From positions 1-64,000 of the forward strand of contig JBCFBK010000026.1 in assembly GCA_038562555.1 (NCBI GenBank): a stretch of DNA of 64,000 nt, read 5' to 3'. The DNA comes from JBCFBK01 sp038562555. GTDB lineage: Bacteria > Bacteroidota > Bacteroidia > Bacteroidales > Prolixibacteraceae. The notes under the pieces are model-generated. The model had not been told where the DNA came from, ran no database searches, and was given only the letters and a program-made list of their open reading frames with translations. Below, piece after piece: positions 25,001 through 33,070 of the stretch; position 1 is the stretch's first letter, and each line of letters opens with the position of its first letter. Both the position numbers and the translations under genes were made by a program.

Positions 25001-25889
25001 AATTCTAATTTCATCCATGACCGGCGTACAGGTTCCGCTTGGTGAGCTGGCTGATATCACGTATGCCCGGGGTACCCAGATGATCCGCAGCGAAAATACT
25101 TTTCTGAACGGTTACGTGATCTTCGACAAGATTGCAGGAAAAGCGGAAGTGGATGTTGTGGAAGAAGCGCAGAAATTCCTGAAAGACAAAATTGACCAGG
25201 GAGAGCTGGCACTGCCGGACGGTGTCAGTTACGCCTTCGCAGGCAATTATGAAAACCAGATCCGCGCTGCGAAAAGACTGGCTATTGTGATCCCGATCAG
25301 CCTGGCAGTGGTTTTCCTGCTGCTTTACTTTCAGTTTAAAACGCTGATTGCCTCTTCCATTCATTTTTCAGGTGTCTTTGTCGCCTTTGCCGGCGGCTTC
25401 ATCATGTTGTGGCTCTACAGCCAGCCCTGGTTCTTAAATTTCTCCGTTGCCGGGACCGATATGAGGCAATTGTTTCAAATCCACCCCGTGAACCTGAGCG
25501 TCGCGGTATGGGTCGGCTTTATTGCCCTGTTTGGTATCGCCACTGACGATGGCGTTCTGATGGGCACTTACATCCATCAGGTTTTTGAGGAACGCCAACC
25601 CAGGACAGTGAGTGAAGTTCGCGAAGCGGTTATTCACGCCGGTATTAAGCGGGTACGTCCTGCGATGATGACCACGGCTGTGTCGATCATCGCCCTTTTA
25701 CCGGTATTGTCCTCAACAGGAAAAGGATCGGACATTATGGTCCCGATGGCCATACCTGCTTTTGGAGGAATGATCATCCAGATCATGACCATTTTCGTTG
25801 TGCCGGTTCTGCAATGTTTCTGGCGCGAGGGGGAAGTAAAAAAACAATTAAAAAAAGACAGGCATGCGATTGAAAAGATTAATATATAA
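22062..25889 (+). CDS. CusA/CzcA-family heavy-metal efflux RND pump
   Basis: Inner-membrane proton-driven pump of a tripartite efflux system, 1275 aa from TTG 22062 (MKKLIRFFLENRVIA, the usual N-terminus). The frame is open to ATG 21948, but that would add 38 non-homologous-looking residues and place the 21-bp palindrome in the coding region. Two repeats of 6 TM helices with large periplasmic loops are present. TM4 has GIAIAIGVMVDVGIVFVENII, resembling the monovalent-cation (CusA) group more than the CzcA type. Periplasmic FMPALDEGSFLLMPTSMPHS and the TM10-12 block FGIATDDGVLMGTYIHQ are family signatures. The extra TM helices near 560-680 lengthen it relative to E. coli CusA (about 1047 aa). 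Probable substrate Cu(I)/Ag(I). Confidence 0.92.
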   Translation: MKKLIRFFLENRVIALLFLAAMIGWGIVSSPFGWDTGFLPSDPVPVDAIPDIGENQQIVATEWMGRSPKDIEDQITYPLTTSLLGIPGVQTIRSTSMFGMSFIYLIFEDDVEFYWSRSRILEKLNSLPAGTLPEGVQPALGPDATALGQVFWYTLEGRDPATGKPAGGWDPQELRTIQDYYVKYSLSAAKGVSEVASIGGFVKEYQVDIDPNAMKAFGVSVMDIMQAVKKSNLDIGAETIELNQVEYIIRGLGYLKNLDDLKNAVVTVRNNAPVTISDVAEVSFGPANRRGGLDKEGVEAVGGVVVARYGSNPMEVINSVKKQIEVSASGLPSKTLADGTVSKVTVVPFYDRTGLIQETIGTLESALSDEILITVIVIIILVLNLRASVIVSALLPVAVLMTFIGMRLTGVDANIVALSGIAIAIGVMVDVGIVFVENIIRHLEMPENKNARGKNLLNVIYAATTEVSSAVIVALATTVVSFLPVFAMQAAEGKLFRPLAYTKTYALIASFVLGIIVLPTLANLFFSFKPDKKRTKRIFGSILIAAGVLFAVVWEQIPALALVLVGLNNLLEHKWPEKRKEFPNYINIGITVLVALWFLAVEWLPLGASNSHVVNYLFAGFLIAFVLAMLMLIVRFYVPILRWTLHNKWTFIVFPLLTILFGVLAWQGANRVFGFMPDAVTGTRVWRSFAHTFPGIGKEFMPALDEGSFLLMPTSMPHSGIEKNQEYVRLLDQRLSSIPEVDLAVGKWGRVNSALDPAPVQMFENTINYLPEYILDEHGHRMTFRVDKEGNFLLKDSTSYHPGRDGFRKIRKEQLIPDKRGEYFRQWRDEIRSTDDIWNEIVQVTNIPGLTSAPRLQPIQTRLVMLSTGMRAPMGLKVYGPDLETVEKVGMQLETVLREIPSIQPSSVFYDRAVGAPYMEIKLNRQAIARYGMTISDVQEILQVAVGGMTLTKTVEGRERFPVRVRYARELRDTPEDISKILISSMTGVQVPLGELADITYARGTQMIRSENTFLNGYVIFDKIAGKAEVDVVEEAQKFLKDKIDQGELALPDGVSYAFAGNYENQIRAAKRLAIVIPISLAVVFLLLYFQFKTLIASSIHFSGVFVAFAGGFIMLWLYSQPWFLNFSVAGTDMRQLFQIHPVNLSVAVWVGFIALFGIATDDGVLMGTYIHQVFEERQPRTVSEVREAVIHAGIKRVRPAMMTTAVSIIALLPVLSSTGKGSDIMVPMAIPAFGGMIIQIMTIFVVPVLQCFWREGEVKKQLKKDRHAIEKINI

Positions 25890-27279
25890 TGCGTTTGTGC
25901 TGCTTATGCTGTTTTCGGCACAAGGTCAGGCACAGGAATCACTGAATGATTATCTGAAAATGGCGGCGGAGAATAATCCTGAACTGAAAGCAGCGTTCAG
26001 CGAATACGGGGCTGCGCTTGAAAAAGTCCCGCAGGTCGGTTCGCTGCCCGATCCGGAAGCTTCGTTCGGCTTCTTTACCGAACCGATGGAACTGATGGGC
26101 GGAGACCAGCTTGGAAACATGCAACTGATGCAGATGTTTCCGTGGTTTGGCACACTGCGGGCAGCAAAAGACGAAGCGTCGATGATGGCTTTGGCTAAAT
26201 ACGAAGCTTTCAGTGAAGCTAAAGCCGATTTGTTTTATCAGGTAAAAAAATCGTGGTACCAGCTCATGAAATATGACCGGGAAACAGCACTTGTTCGTGA
26301 GAACATGGAACTGCTCAGCTCGCTGGAGAAACTTGTTCACGTTAAGCTGCAGTCGTCCGCGCAGGGAGGATCACGCCCGTCTATGCCGGCTCCGGCAAAC
26401 ATGCAGGCCGGAGACGGGAGCAACCAGAGCAGAGGCATGGGCGGCATGGCAAACGCCGGTTCAATTCCGGCCGGTGCCGGCCGTGGGTCGTCGCCGCGGC
26501 CCATGACCGAAAATATGGGAGGTACACCCGCCGGCCTGCAGGATGTGCTCCGTGTTAAAATGGAGTTGCTGGACCTGCAGAACAGGCAGTCCTTACTGGC
26601 CGATCAACGACAAACAGAGCAGGCGCGTTTCAACACATTGCTTAACCGCGGGCCCAACGCACCGGTCAATGTCCCGGACCATCTGGCAAAACGCAGTCTT
26701 CCTGCAGAAAAGCCGGTGCTAGCCGACAGCATCCTTTCGAACAACCCCATGCTGGCCATGCTGGAAAAGGAACACGGATCCTATGCATCGATGGAAGAAA
26801 AAGCGGGAAAAATGGGTATGCCGATGCTGGGACTGGGACTGAACTACATGCTTGTCAGGGAACGGGAAGGGAACAATTCCATGATGAACGGCAAAGATAT
26901 GCTGATGCCTATGGCAACCGTGACCATACCCGTCTTTCGCAAAAAATATACGGCGATGAAAAATGAGGCACGCCTGATGCAGGAGTCAAGCCGGCATCAG
27001 CTAAACAATGCAAAGAACAATCTGATGGTCAGTTACTACCAGCTCATTCAGGAGCTTGACGACGCGGAAAGAAGAATCAGCCTGTATCAGGAACAGGAAA
27101 GCCTTGCGCGCAAAGCAACCGACCTGCTGTTATCCGGTTTCACCACTTCCGGCGTTGATTATGAAGAGGTCTTGCGCATGCAGATGAAAGTGCTCGACTA
27201 TGGCTTTAAGCATGTTGAAGCCGTCACTGACTACAACACAGCAGTTTCGATGGCTGAAAAATTAATGAATAAACAATAA
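25864..27279 (+). CDS. TolC-family outer-membrane channel of the Cus-like system
   Basis: 471 aa with signal peptide (1-24, ending GQAQ). Two OEP repeats: LNDYLKMAAENNPELKAA near the start, and the second beginning around residue 285 (LADSILSNNPMLAMLEKEH). GSLPDPEASFGFFTEPMELMGG is typical of CusC-like members in Bacteroidota. Between the repeats (about 160-220) is an unusual Gly/Ser/Pro/Met-rich insertion (residues around GSRPSMPAPANMQAG and GMGGMANAG), which could be a flexible metal-binding loop. The gene overlaps the pump gene by 26 nt, so translation is coupled. Confidence 0.9.
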   Translation: MRLKRLIYNAFVLLMLFSAQGQAQESLNDYLKMAAENNPELKAAFSEYGAALEKVPQVGSLPDPEASFGFFTEPMELMGGDQLGNMQLMQMFPWFGTLRAAKDEASMMALAKYEAFSEAKADLFYQVKKSWYQLMKYDRETALVRENMELLSSLEKLVHVKLQSSAQGGSRPSMPAPANMQAGDGSNQSRGMGGMANAGSIPAGAGRGSSPRPMTENMGGTPAGLQDVLRVKMELLDLQNRQSLLADQRQTEQARFNTLLNRGPNAPVNVPDHLAKRSLPAEKPVLADSILSNNPMLAMLEKEHGSYASMEEKAGKMGMPMLGLGLNYMLVREREGNNSMMNGKDMLMPMATVTIPVFRKKYTAMKNEARLMQESSRHQLNNAKNNLMVSYYQLIQELDDAERRISLYQEQESLARKATDLLLSGFTTSGVDYEEVLRMQMKVLDYGFKHVEAVTDYNTAVSMAEKLMNKQ

Positions 27280-27290
27280 AAACAAACCAG

Positions 27291-29090
27291 ATGCACACAC
27301 GTACGCTTTTTTCAAACAACTATATAAAAGGCGGCCTTCTCGTCGTGGCCGGACTGTTGCTCGGATGGCTGGTCTTTCACCAGGCCCCGGCAGCGAAGAA
27401 CGAAATTCAGGCAGAAACGCATGAACATGAACACCCGGGGGAAGATGAAGACGCGGTCTGGACCTGTTCCATGCATCCCCATATCCGGATGGATAAGCCC
27501 GGTTCCTGCCCGATTTGCGGCATGGATTTGATCCCCCTGCAAATTCAGGATAATGCAAGCGCCGACTACGCCATCTCCATGAGCGAATCGGCGATGAAAC
27601 TGGCCCAGGTTCAGACCTCGGTCGTGGGGAAAGAATATGCCTCAAAAAAAATCAGTTTGTTCGGCCGGATCCAAAAGGACGAACGCCTGCTGCAGTCACA
27701 GACCGCCCACGTTCCCGGCCGGATCGAGCAACTTTTGATCAACGTGACCGGAGAAACAGTAAAAAAAGGCCAGCTGATCGCTAAAATCTATTCACCCGAA
27801 CTTATCAATGCCCAGAAAGAACTGCTCGAAGCATTAAGCATGCGCGATAAGTATCCTGCGGTACAGGAGGCTGTACGTGAAAAACTTCGCAACTGGAAAC
27901 TGTCAGACGCCCAGATCAGCCAAATCGAAGAATCCGGTAAAATTAACTCTTCATTTAACCTCTACGCCAATACCTCCGGGGTAGTCACCTCCAGAAACGT
28001 CAACGAGGGTGACTATGTCAGCACGGGGTCGGTACTTTTTGAAGTAGCCGATCTGTCGAGAGTATGGGCCGTTTTTGACGCATATGAATCCGACCTTCCC
28101 TGGATTTCCAGAGGTCAGCGGGTTGAATTTACCACTCAGGCTGTTCCGGGAAAAGTGTTCGAAGCGCGTGTTTCATTTATCGATCCAATGATTGATCCGG
28201 GTACCCGTGTCGCCCGGCTCAGGGCTGAACTGGCAAACACCGGCTATCAGTTAAAGCCGGAGATGTTTATCAACGGCAATCTGAAACAAAACGACAAGAA
28301 AAAAGAGGAACAGTTAACCATCCCTAACTCCGCTGTCCTTTGGACCGGTACGCGCTCGGTTGTCTACGTGAAAATCCCCGGTACGGATCACCCGTCTTTC
28401 GCTATGCGTGAAGTCACGCTGGGCGCTTCCACAGAAAACTCGCGGGTTATTCTGGCGGGATTGTCGGTCGGTGAAGAAATTGTGACCAACGGCGCCTTCA
28501 GCGTTGACGCGGCATCACAGCTTGCCGGCAAAGCGAGTATGATGAGTCCTCAGGGCGGTGAAGTGCCTGCCGGACATAATCATGGCGACCGGAAAGCGCC
28601 AAAACGGGAAGAACCCGGAGAAAATGATCAAATCGAAACTGATCCCGAATTCAGCCGGCAGCTTACTACGGTTTACAAGGCTTACCTGAGCATGAAGGAT
28701 GCGTTTTTCGCTTCCGATGTCCAAAAGGTCAAACAGACAGCCCTGCAGGTCAGACAAAACCTTGACGCAACAGATATGACTTTATTGAAAGGCGATGCCC
28801 ACAATCATTGGATGGAACAGTTAAAGGTACTTCAGGCAAAAATTGGCTCGATCAGCAAGTTAAACGATATAGACAAACAACGTGACGAATTTATCGGGTT
28901 CAATCAGGCATTTTATAAAAGCATAAAAACATTTGGCCTGGAAAATGTAACAGCATATTACCAGTACTGCCCCATGGCCAACCAGGACCAGGGCGCCTTT
29001 TGGTTTAGCAGTACGGCGGAAATAAAGAATCCTTATTTTGGCGAAAGTATGCCTGAATGCGGAGAAACCCGGGAAGTCCTGAAACAGTAA
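27291..29090 (+). CDS. CusB-like RND adaptor with N-terminal metal-binding domain and DUF3347
   Basis: 599 aa periplasmic membrane-fusion protein anchored by a TM segment (12-30). A His-rich linker (HEHEHPGEDED) leads into a heavy-metal-binding domain at 57-83, WTCSMHPHIRMDKPGSCPIC, with ligands Cys59, Met61, His62, His64, Cys73 and Cys76. Lipoyl/barrel-sandwich hybrid and beta-barrel domains follow (about 95-420). The C-terminal part (about 440-599) matches DUF3347 and ends in a second Cys/Met cluster, YCPMANQDQGAFWF and ESMPECG. The adaptor links pump and channel; the two metal sites may collect or hand over ions. It begins 11 nt after the channel gene. Confidence 0.92.
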   Translation: MHTRTLFSNNYIKGGLLVVAGLLLGWLVFHQAPAAKNEIQAETHEHEHPGEDEDAVWTCSMHPHIRMDKPGSCPICGMDLIPLQIQDNASADYAISMSESAMKLAQVQTSVVGKEYASKKISLFGRIQKDERLLQSQTAHVPGRIEQLLINVTGETVKKGQLIAKIYSPELINAQKELLEALSMRDKYPAVQEAVREKLRNWKLSDAQISQIEESGKINSSFNLYANTSGVVTSRNVNEGDYVSTGSVLFEVADLSRVWAVFDAYESDLPWISRGQRVEFTTQAVPGKVFEARVSFIDPMIDPGTRVARLRAELANTGYQLKPEMFINGNLKQNDKKKEEQLTIPNSAVLWTGTRSVVYVKIPGTDHPSFAMREVTLGASTENSRVILAGLSVGEEIVTNGAFSVDAASQLAGKASMMSPQGGEVPAGHNHGDRKAPKREEPGENDQIETDPEFSRQLTTVYKAYLSMKDAFFASDVQKVKQTALQVRQNLDATDMTLLKGDAHNHWMEQLKVLQAKIGSISKLNDIDKQRDEFIGFNQAFYKSIKTFGLENVTAYYQYCPMANQDQGAFWFSSTAEIKNPYFGESMPECGETREVLKQ

Positions 29091-29176
29091 ACAACTGTTC
29101 GCAGGAGTCACTGATTTACCGGAAGGAAAATTGCAGAAAAAGTCGTAAATTATCTATCAATAAAAAAACAACCATT

Positions 29177-29563
29177 ATGAAGTACTACATTAGTAAAATT
29201 ATTCACGGGGATTTTGACCAGGCCGTTGCGCATGTCACAGCATCCTTAAAGAAAGCAGGATTTGGCGTCCTGTCGGAGATCGATATCCATGAAAAGCTCA
29301 AGGAAAAACTGGACATTGATTTCCGGAAATACAAAATTCTCGGAGCCTGCAATCCTCCCTATGCTTATAAGGCCCTGATGCAGGAAGATAAGATCGGTAC
29401 AATGCTTCCATGCAACGTAATCGTTCAGGAGCTTGGGAAGAATGAGATTGAAGTTGCTGCGGTTGATCCGCTTGCATCGATGATGGCTGTCGAAAACGAA
29501 AATCTTGCAGCGATAGCAACAGAGATCAAAGAGAAGCTGGAGGAAGCCATTAACTCTCTGTAA
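29177..29563 (+). CDS. DUF302 protein
   Basis: 128 aa soluble alpha/beta protein. The start is ATG 29177 (MKYYISKIIHGDFDQAV); the longer open frame upstream overlaps the adaptor end and is rejected. DUF302 features are FDQAVAHVTASLKKAGFGVLSEID near the N-terminus, then YKILGACNPPYAYKAL and the TMLPCNVIVQELG strand. Cys residues in GACNPPY and LPCNV are typical. DUF302 proteins are often next to heavy-metal genes, but their role is not known. Here it lies within the efflux operon, 86 nt after the adaptor gene. Confidence 0.9.
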   Translation: MKYYISKIIHGDFDQAVAHVTASLKKAGFGVLSEIDIHEKLKEKLDIDFRKYKILGACNPPYAYKALMQEDKIGTMLPCNVIVQELGKNEIEVAAVDPLASMMAVENENLAAIATEIKEKLEEAINSL

Positions 29564-29592
29564 CATTAATTTTAATTGAAAAATTCAAAAAA

Positions 29593-29955
29593 ATGAAAAC
29601 GAAATTGATCATACTGGCAGCTCTGATTATAATGAGCGCCGGAAACCTGTTTGCCGGGGAAAAAACAGGGAAGTTTGAAGTAAAAGGCAACTGCAGCATG
29701 TGTGAAAAACGCATTGAAGGAGCAGCAACGGATGTGGCAGGCGTATCGACGGCCGACTGGGACAAAAAATCAAAAATACTGGAAGTCGTTTTCGACGACA
29801 GCAAGACTGATGTCAATAAAATCCAGATGGCCATTGCAACCGCAGGACATGATACGCCCATACATAAGGCAACCGAAGAAGTTTATAAAAAGCTTCCGAA
29901 ATGTTGCCAGTACAATCGTCAGGATAAAACTGAACACAAAGGCGATCAGCATTAA
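29593..29955 (+). CDS. Periplasmic heavy-metal-associated (HMA) domain protein
   Basis: 120 aa with signal peptide (1-22, LFAGEKTG). HMA domain (about 27-95) with the metal loop KGNCSMCEKRIEGAA, Cys34 and Cys37. The region after the domain contains His (HDTPIHKAT) and a CC pair (LPKCCQYN). It probably acts as a periplasmic Cu(I) carrier or buffer for the Cus-like pump (inference from family and context). Co-directional, 29 nt after the DUF302 gene. Confidence 0.9.
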   Translation: MKTKLIILAALIIMSAGNLFAGEKTGKFEVKGNCSMCEKRIEGAATDVAGVSTADWDKKSKILEVVFDDSKTDVNKIQMAIATAGHDTPIHKATEEVYKKLPKCCQYNRQDKTEHKGDQH

Positions 29956-30010
29956 TCAGATCAAAGATTACCCGATCGGGCGCCCTGTTAAAAACAATAC
30001 CCTTAATCCC

Positions 30011-31348
30011 ATGAACCGGAATATCGTCCTGCTATGCCTTGGTTTTCTCTGCCATACCGGCCTGGCGCAAAAACCAGAAAAAGAGCAGTTAGTCAAAAAA
30101 GGATGGAACCTGGGTATTTTACCTGCTGTGACCTACGATACCGATCTGGGCCTTCAATACGGTGCTTTTGCGAATTTATATCATTACGGCGACGGCAGCC
30201 GTTATCCGGCGTACAATCATTCGCTGTACCTCGAGGTTTCACGCTACACAAAAGGAAGCGGGGTTTACCGGTTCAACTACGATTCGGACCGGTTGATCCC
30301 GGGTCTTCAGACCGCCTTCGATCTGAGTTATCTGACCGATCTGACTTACGATTTTTACGGATTCAACGGCTATGATGCCGTCTATCGAAAACGCTGGACG
30401 GAAGAAGATGATCCGGAATACCGAAGCCGGATGTTCTACAAATACGACAGGAAGCTGTTTCGCTTTAAGCTTGATTTGCAGGGCAAAATTACCGGCGAAA
30501 AATTCAGGTGGATAACCGGACTGAATTTCCTGTCTTTTAAAACCGGGAGTGTCGATGTAGAACGGTTAAACCGGGGAAAGGATGAGGAAGACCGGTTGCC
30601 GCAGGTCGACGGCCTGTTTGATAAGTATCTGGAATGGGGGCTGATCTCCGAAGAAGAAGCAAACGGAGGATTTGTACCTGAGTTCAAGGCGGGCCTCGTT
30701 GTTGACAGCCGGGACAACCGCCCCAATCCGATGAAAGGGATCTGGTCGGAGGCGGTTATCGTGGCCTCGCCTGAAATAATGGGATCTGAAAGCTCTTTTT
30801 CCAGGATCAGCTTTACGCACCGCCAGTACTTCACGCTTCTCCCGGACGATCTTTCTCTGGCCGTCAGGCTTGCCTGGCAATCGGCCCTTGGAGGGGAGGT
30901 GCCTTTTTATTACCAGTCACAGGTCATTACTTCTGTGATGAAAGGGTCAACATCCGAGGGACTTGGCGGATCAAAAACGCTTCGCGGAGTGCTTCGAAAC
31001 CGGGTGACCGGCGAAGGCGTCTTTTTTGGAAACACGGAGTTGCGCTGGAAAGTCGCCCGTTTCCGGTGGCGGAACAATAACTTTTACGTCGGACTGAACG
31101 GATTTATTGATTTCGGCAGGGTCACAAAAAAAATCCGGTTCAGCCTTCCTGTATCGACCGAATATAACTTAGCCAGCCCGGCGGGCGATTATTTTGACCG
31201 GGGTGCAGAAAAGCTGCACGTTTCCTATGGTACAGGACTGCGTGTGGCGATGAACGAGAACTTTATCGTTGCTTTCGATTATGGGATGGCCTCCGACCAG
31301 CGCGACGGCGATTCGGGTCTCTATATGGGGCTGAATTATCTGTTCTGA
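30011..31348 (+). CDS. Outer-membrane beta-barrel protein, BamA/surface-antigen-like
   Basis: 445 aa with signal peptide (1-19, HTGLAQ). The remainder alternates short amphipathic strands and turns typical of a 16-strand barrel. LVVDSRDNRPNPMKGIW and RISFTHRQYFTL resemble the first barrel strands of the Omp85/bacterial surface antigen family. GNTELRWKVARFRW and a final FDYGMASDQRDGDSGLYMGL complete it. No POTRA domains precede the barrel, so it is not BamA itself. Start ATG 30011 was chosen because it begins the signal peptide; the frame is open about 100 codons further but out of context. It is the last gene of the efflux operon, so a role in metal passage or outer-membrane remodelling is possible. 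Confidence 0.82.
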   Translation: MNRNIVLLCLGFLCHTGLAQKPEKEQLVKKGWNLGILPAVTYDTDLGLQYGAFANLYHYGDGSRYPAYNHSLYLEVSRYTKGSGVYRFNYDSDRLIPGLQTAFDLSYLTDLTYDFYGFNGYDAVYRKRWTEEDDPEYRSRMFYKYDRKLFRFKLDLQGKITGEKFRWITGLNFLSFKTGSVDVERLNRGKDEEDRLPQVDGLFDKYLEWGLISEEEANGGFVPEFKAGLVVDSRDNRPNPMKGIWSEAVIVASPEIMGSESSFSRISFTHRQYFTLLPDDLSLAVRLAWQSALGGEVPFYYQSQVITSVMKGSTSEGLGGSKTLRGVLRNRVTGEGVFFGNTELRWKVARFRWRNNNFYVGLNGFIDFGRVTKKIRFSLPVSTEYNLASPAGDYFDRGAEKLHVSYGTGLRVAMNENFIVAFDYGMASDQRDGDSGLYMGLNYLF

Positions 31349-31349
31349 C

Positions 31350-31531
31350 GGAAACAGGATCCCGGAAACCGCAGACGGGGAACAGGAGACTGGAGGCTGG
31401 AAGCGGTTGCAAGGTCGCAGGGTTACATGGTTACATGGTGATCAGTTAGAGTTTTTTTTACTAATAGCTAACAGCTAATGGCTATTTTCGACTTACGACT
31501 TACGACCAGATACTTACGACTAAAAACTAAC
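31350..31531. repeat. Composite degenerate heptamer tract B
   Basis: Four blocks fill the gap between the barrel-protein gene and nhaC. 31,350-31,419 is ten 7-mers in register, mostly GGANNNN (for example GGAAACC, GGAGACT). Next are three 8/9-mers of GGTTACAT type to 31,444, then a T-run. 31,462-31,482 is TAATAGC type. The last part, 31,483-31,531, contains GACTTAC units and runs over the nhaC stop codon into its last codons. Block order matches the reverse complement of tract A. Confidence 0.9.
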
Positions 31532-32965
31532 AGCTTTCTTCTCCCCGACTCTTCTTATCCGTATATTCAGATACGCGAAGGCGATGGTCATGAAAGGGCT
31601 GATCAGGTTGAAAAAACAGTAAGGCAGGTAATCGAGCGTGGCTACTCCCAATACCCTCGACTGCGTTGCGCCGCAAGTGTTCCACGGAACCAGTACGGAA
31701 GTCACCGTGCCGCTGTCTTCGAGCGTGCGGCTCAGCACCTCCGGCTTAAGTCCCTGATCTTCATAGCTTTTACGAAACATCCTTCCGGGCACAACGATAG
31801 CCAGATACTGATCGGATGCTGTAACATTAAAAAACATACAGGAAACAACCGTTGAAGCAACAAGCGATCCGGCAGAACTGGCCCGGTCGATAATCGGCCG
31901 CGTAATCCGCTTGAGCAGTCCGCCCGACTCCATGATCCCTCCAAAAACCATGGCCGACAAGATCAGCCAGACGGTATCCAGCATCCCCCGCATTCCACCG
32001 GTCGACAGCAGTTCGTTTACATCGGCATCGGGTGTCACGATCGCCACCGCTCCAAACATCGCCTTCATTGAACTGATATAGGAGGCTTTCCCGTAATCCG
32101 GAATGTTACCCGCGATCTCCCGGATAACATGCGGCTGAAAAAGTATGGCAAACAAACCGCCCAGCAACGTTCCGATCATCAATGAAGGAATAGGCGGAAC
32201 CTTAAGCATAATAACCGCAAACAGGATCACAGGAACCAGAAACAGCCAGGGCGTGGTGTTAAATGCCTCCCCAATAGCTGATTTCACGTTCTGAACGTCG
32301 ACAACAGCATGGCTGAAGTCGTAATTAAAACCGATAATAAGAAAAACTGCCAGCGTCAGAAACAAGCTTGGCACCGTCGTATTGAGCATATACCTCACAT
32401 GCGTAAAAAGATCCGTCCCGGCCATAGCCGACGCCAGATTGGTTGTATCGCTAAGCGGTGATATTTTGTCGCCAAAGTAAGCACCCGAAATAATAGCCCC
32501 TGCTACCAATGCCTCATTCATCCCGATTGCTTTTCCCATACCCAGCAGGGCCACGCCAATAGTTGCAATAGTAGACCAGGAACTGCCCGTTGCAACCGAG
32601 ACAATCGCGCACACCACAACCGCGGTAAACAAAAAAAGCGAGGGATTAATGATGTCCAGGCCATAGTAAATTAAAGCAGGCACAATCCCGCTAATCAACC
32701 AGGTTCCCGCCAGCGAGCCGATCAGAAGCAAAATCAGCATCGAAGGCATGGCCGAACCAATGGTATGCACAACCTTTTCACTGGTTTTTTCCCACTTCTG
32801 ACCATTACGCCTGACAATAACACCGGCAACAGTAGCCGCCAGTAAAAGGGCAATTTGGTTTGATCCGGCCAGCGGATCATCAAAAAACATGACGTTCACT
32901 GAGAGTAAAACCACTAAAATAAGAATTGGCAGCAAGGCTTCGGCAAAATGAGGTTCCCTGTTCAT
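31520..32965 (-). CDS. NhaC-family Na+/H+ antiporter
   Basis: 481 aa polytopic inner-membrane antiporter (about 11-12 TM segments). Family features are IGSLAGTWLISGIVPALIYY, the conserved VATGSSWSTIATIGVALL, and GAIISGAYFGDKISPLSDTT, whose acidic/Ser/Thr residues line the ion path. The second half has SQYLAIVVPGRMF-like sequence and TSVLVPWNTCGATQS, both typical of NhaC. It exports sodium in exchange for protons. It stands alone; tract B overlaps its 3' end, and a 13-bp palindrome (GAGGAC/GTCCTC around a G, 32,984-32,996) lies 18 nt before the ATG. Confidence 0.9.
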   Translation of the reverse strand: MNREPHFAEALLPILILVVLLSVNVMFFDDPLAGSNQIALLLAATVAGVIVRRNGQKWEKTSEKVVHTIGSAMPSMLILLLIGSLAGTWLISGIVPALIYYGLDIINPSLFLFTAVVVCAIVSVATGSSWSTIATIGVALLGMGKAIGMNEALVAGAIISGAYFGDKISPLSDTTNLASAMAGTDLFTHVRYMLNTTVPSLFLTLAVFLIIGFNYDFSHAVVDVQNVKSAIGEAFNTTPWLFLVPVILFAVIMLKVPPIPSLMIGTLLGGLFAILFQPHVIREIAGNIPDYGKASYISSMKAMFGAVAIVTPDADVNELLSTGGMRGMLDTVWLILSAMVFGGIMESGGLLKRITRPIIDRASSAGSLVASTVVSCMFFNVTASDQYLAIVVPGRMFRKSYEDQGLKPEVLSRTLEDSGTVTSVLVPWNTCGATQSRVLGVATLDYLPYCFFNLISPFMTIAFAYLNIRIRRVGEKKAVSF

Positions 32966-33070
32966 TTTATTAAATTAGAGGCAGAGGACGGTCCTCCGGT
33001 TCATTTATGTAAACCCTAAATAACGGAATAAAAACTGAAAACTTTGAATACAGGAAAGAAAAAATGGCAG

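Noticed and set aside
29702..30010. Extension of the beta-barrel gene about 100 codons upstream
   Set aside because: It overlaps the HMA gene in a different frame, and the clear signal peptide begins at 30,011.
6251..31348. Horizontally acquired genomic island
   Set aside because: No integrase, transposase, tRNA-associated direct repeat or obvious base-composition shift was seen, so transfer cannot be supported from this sequence.
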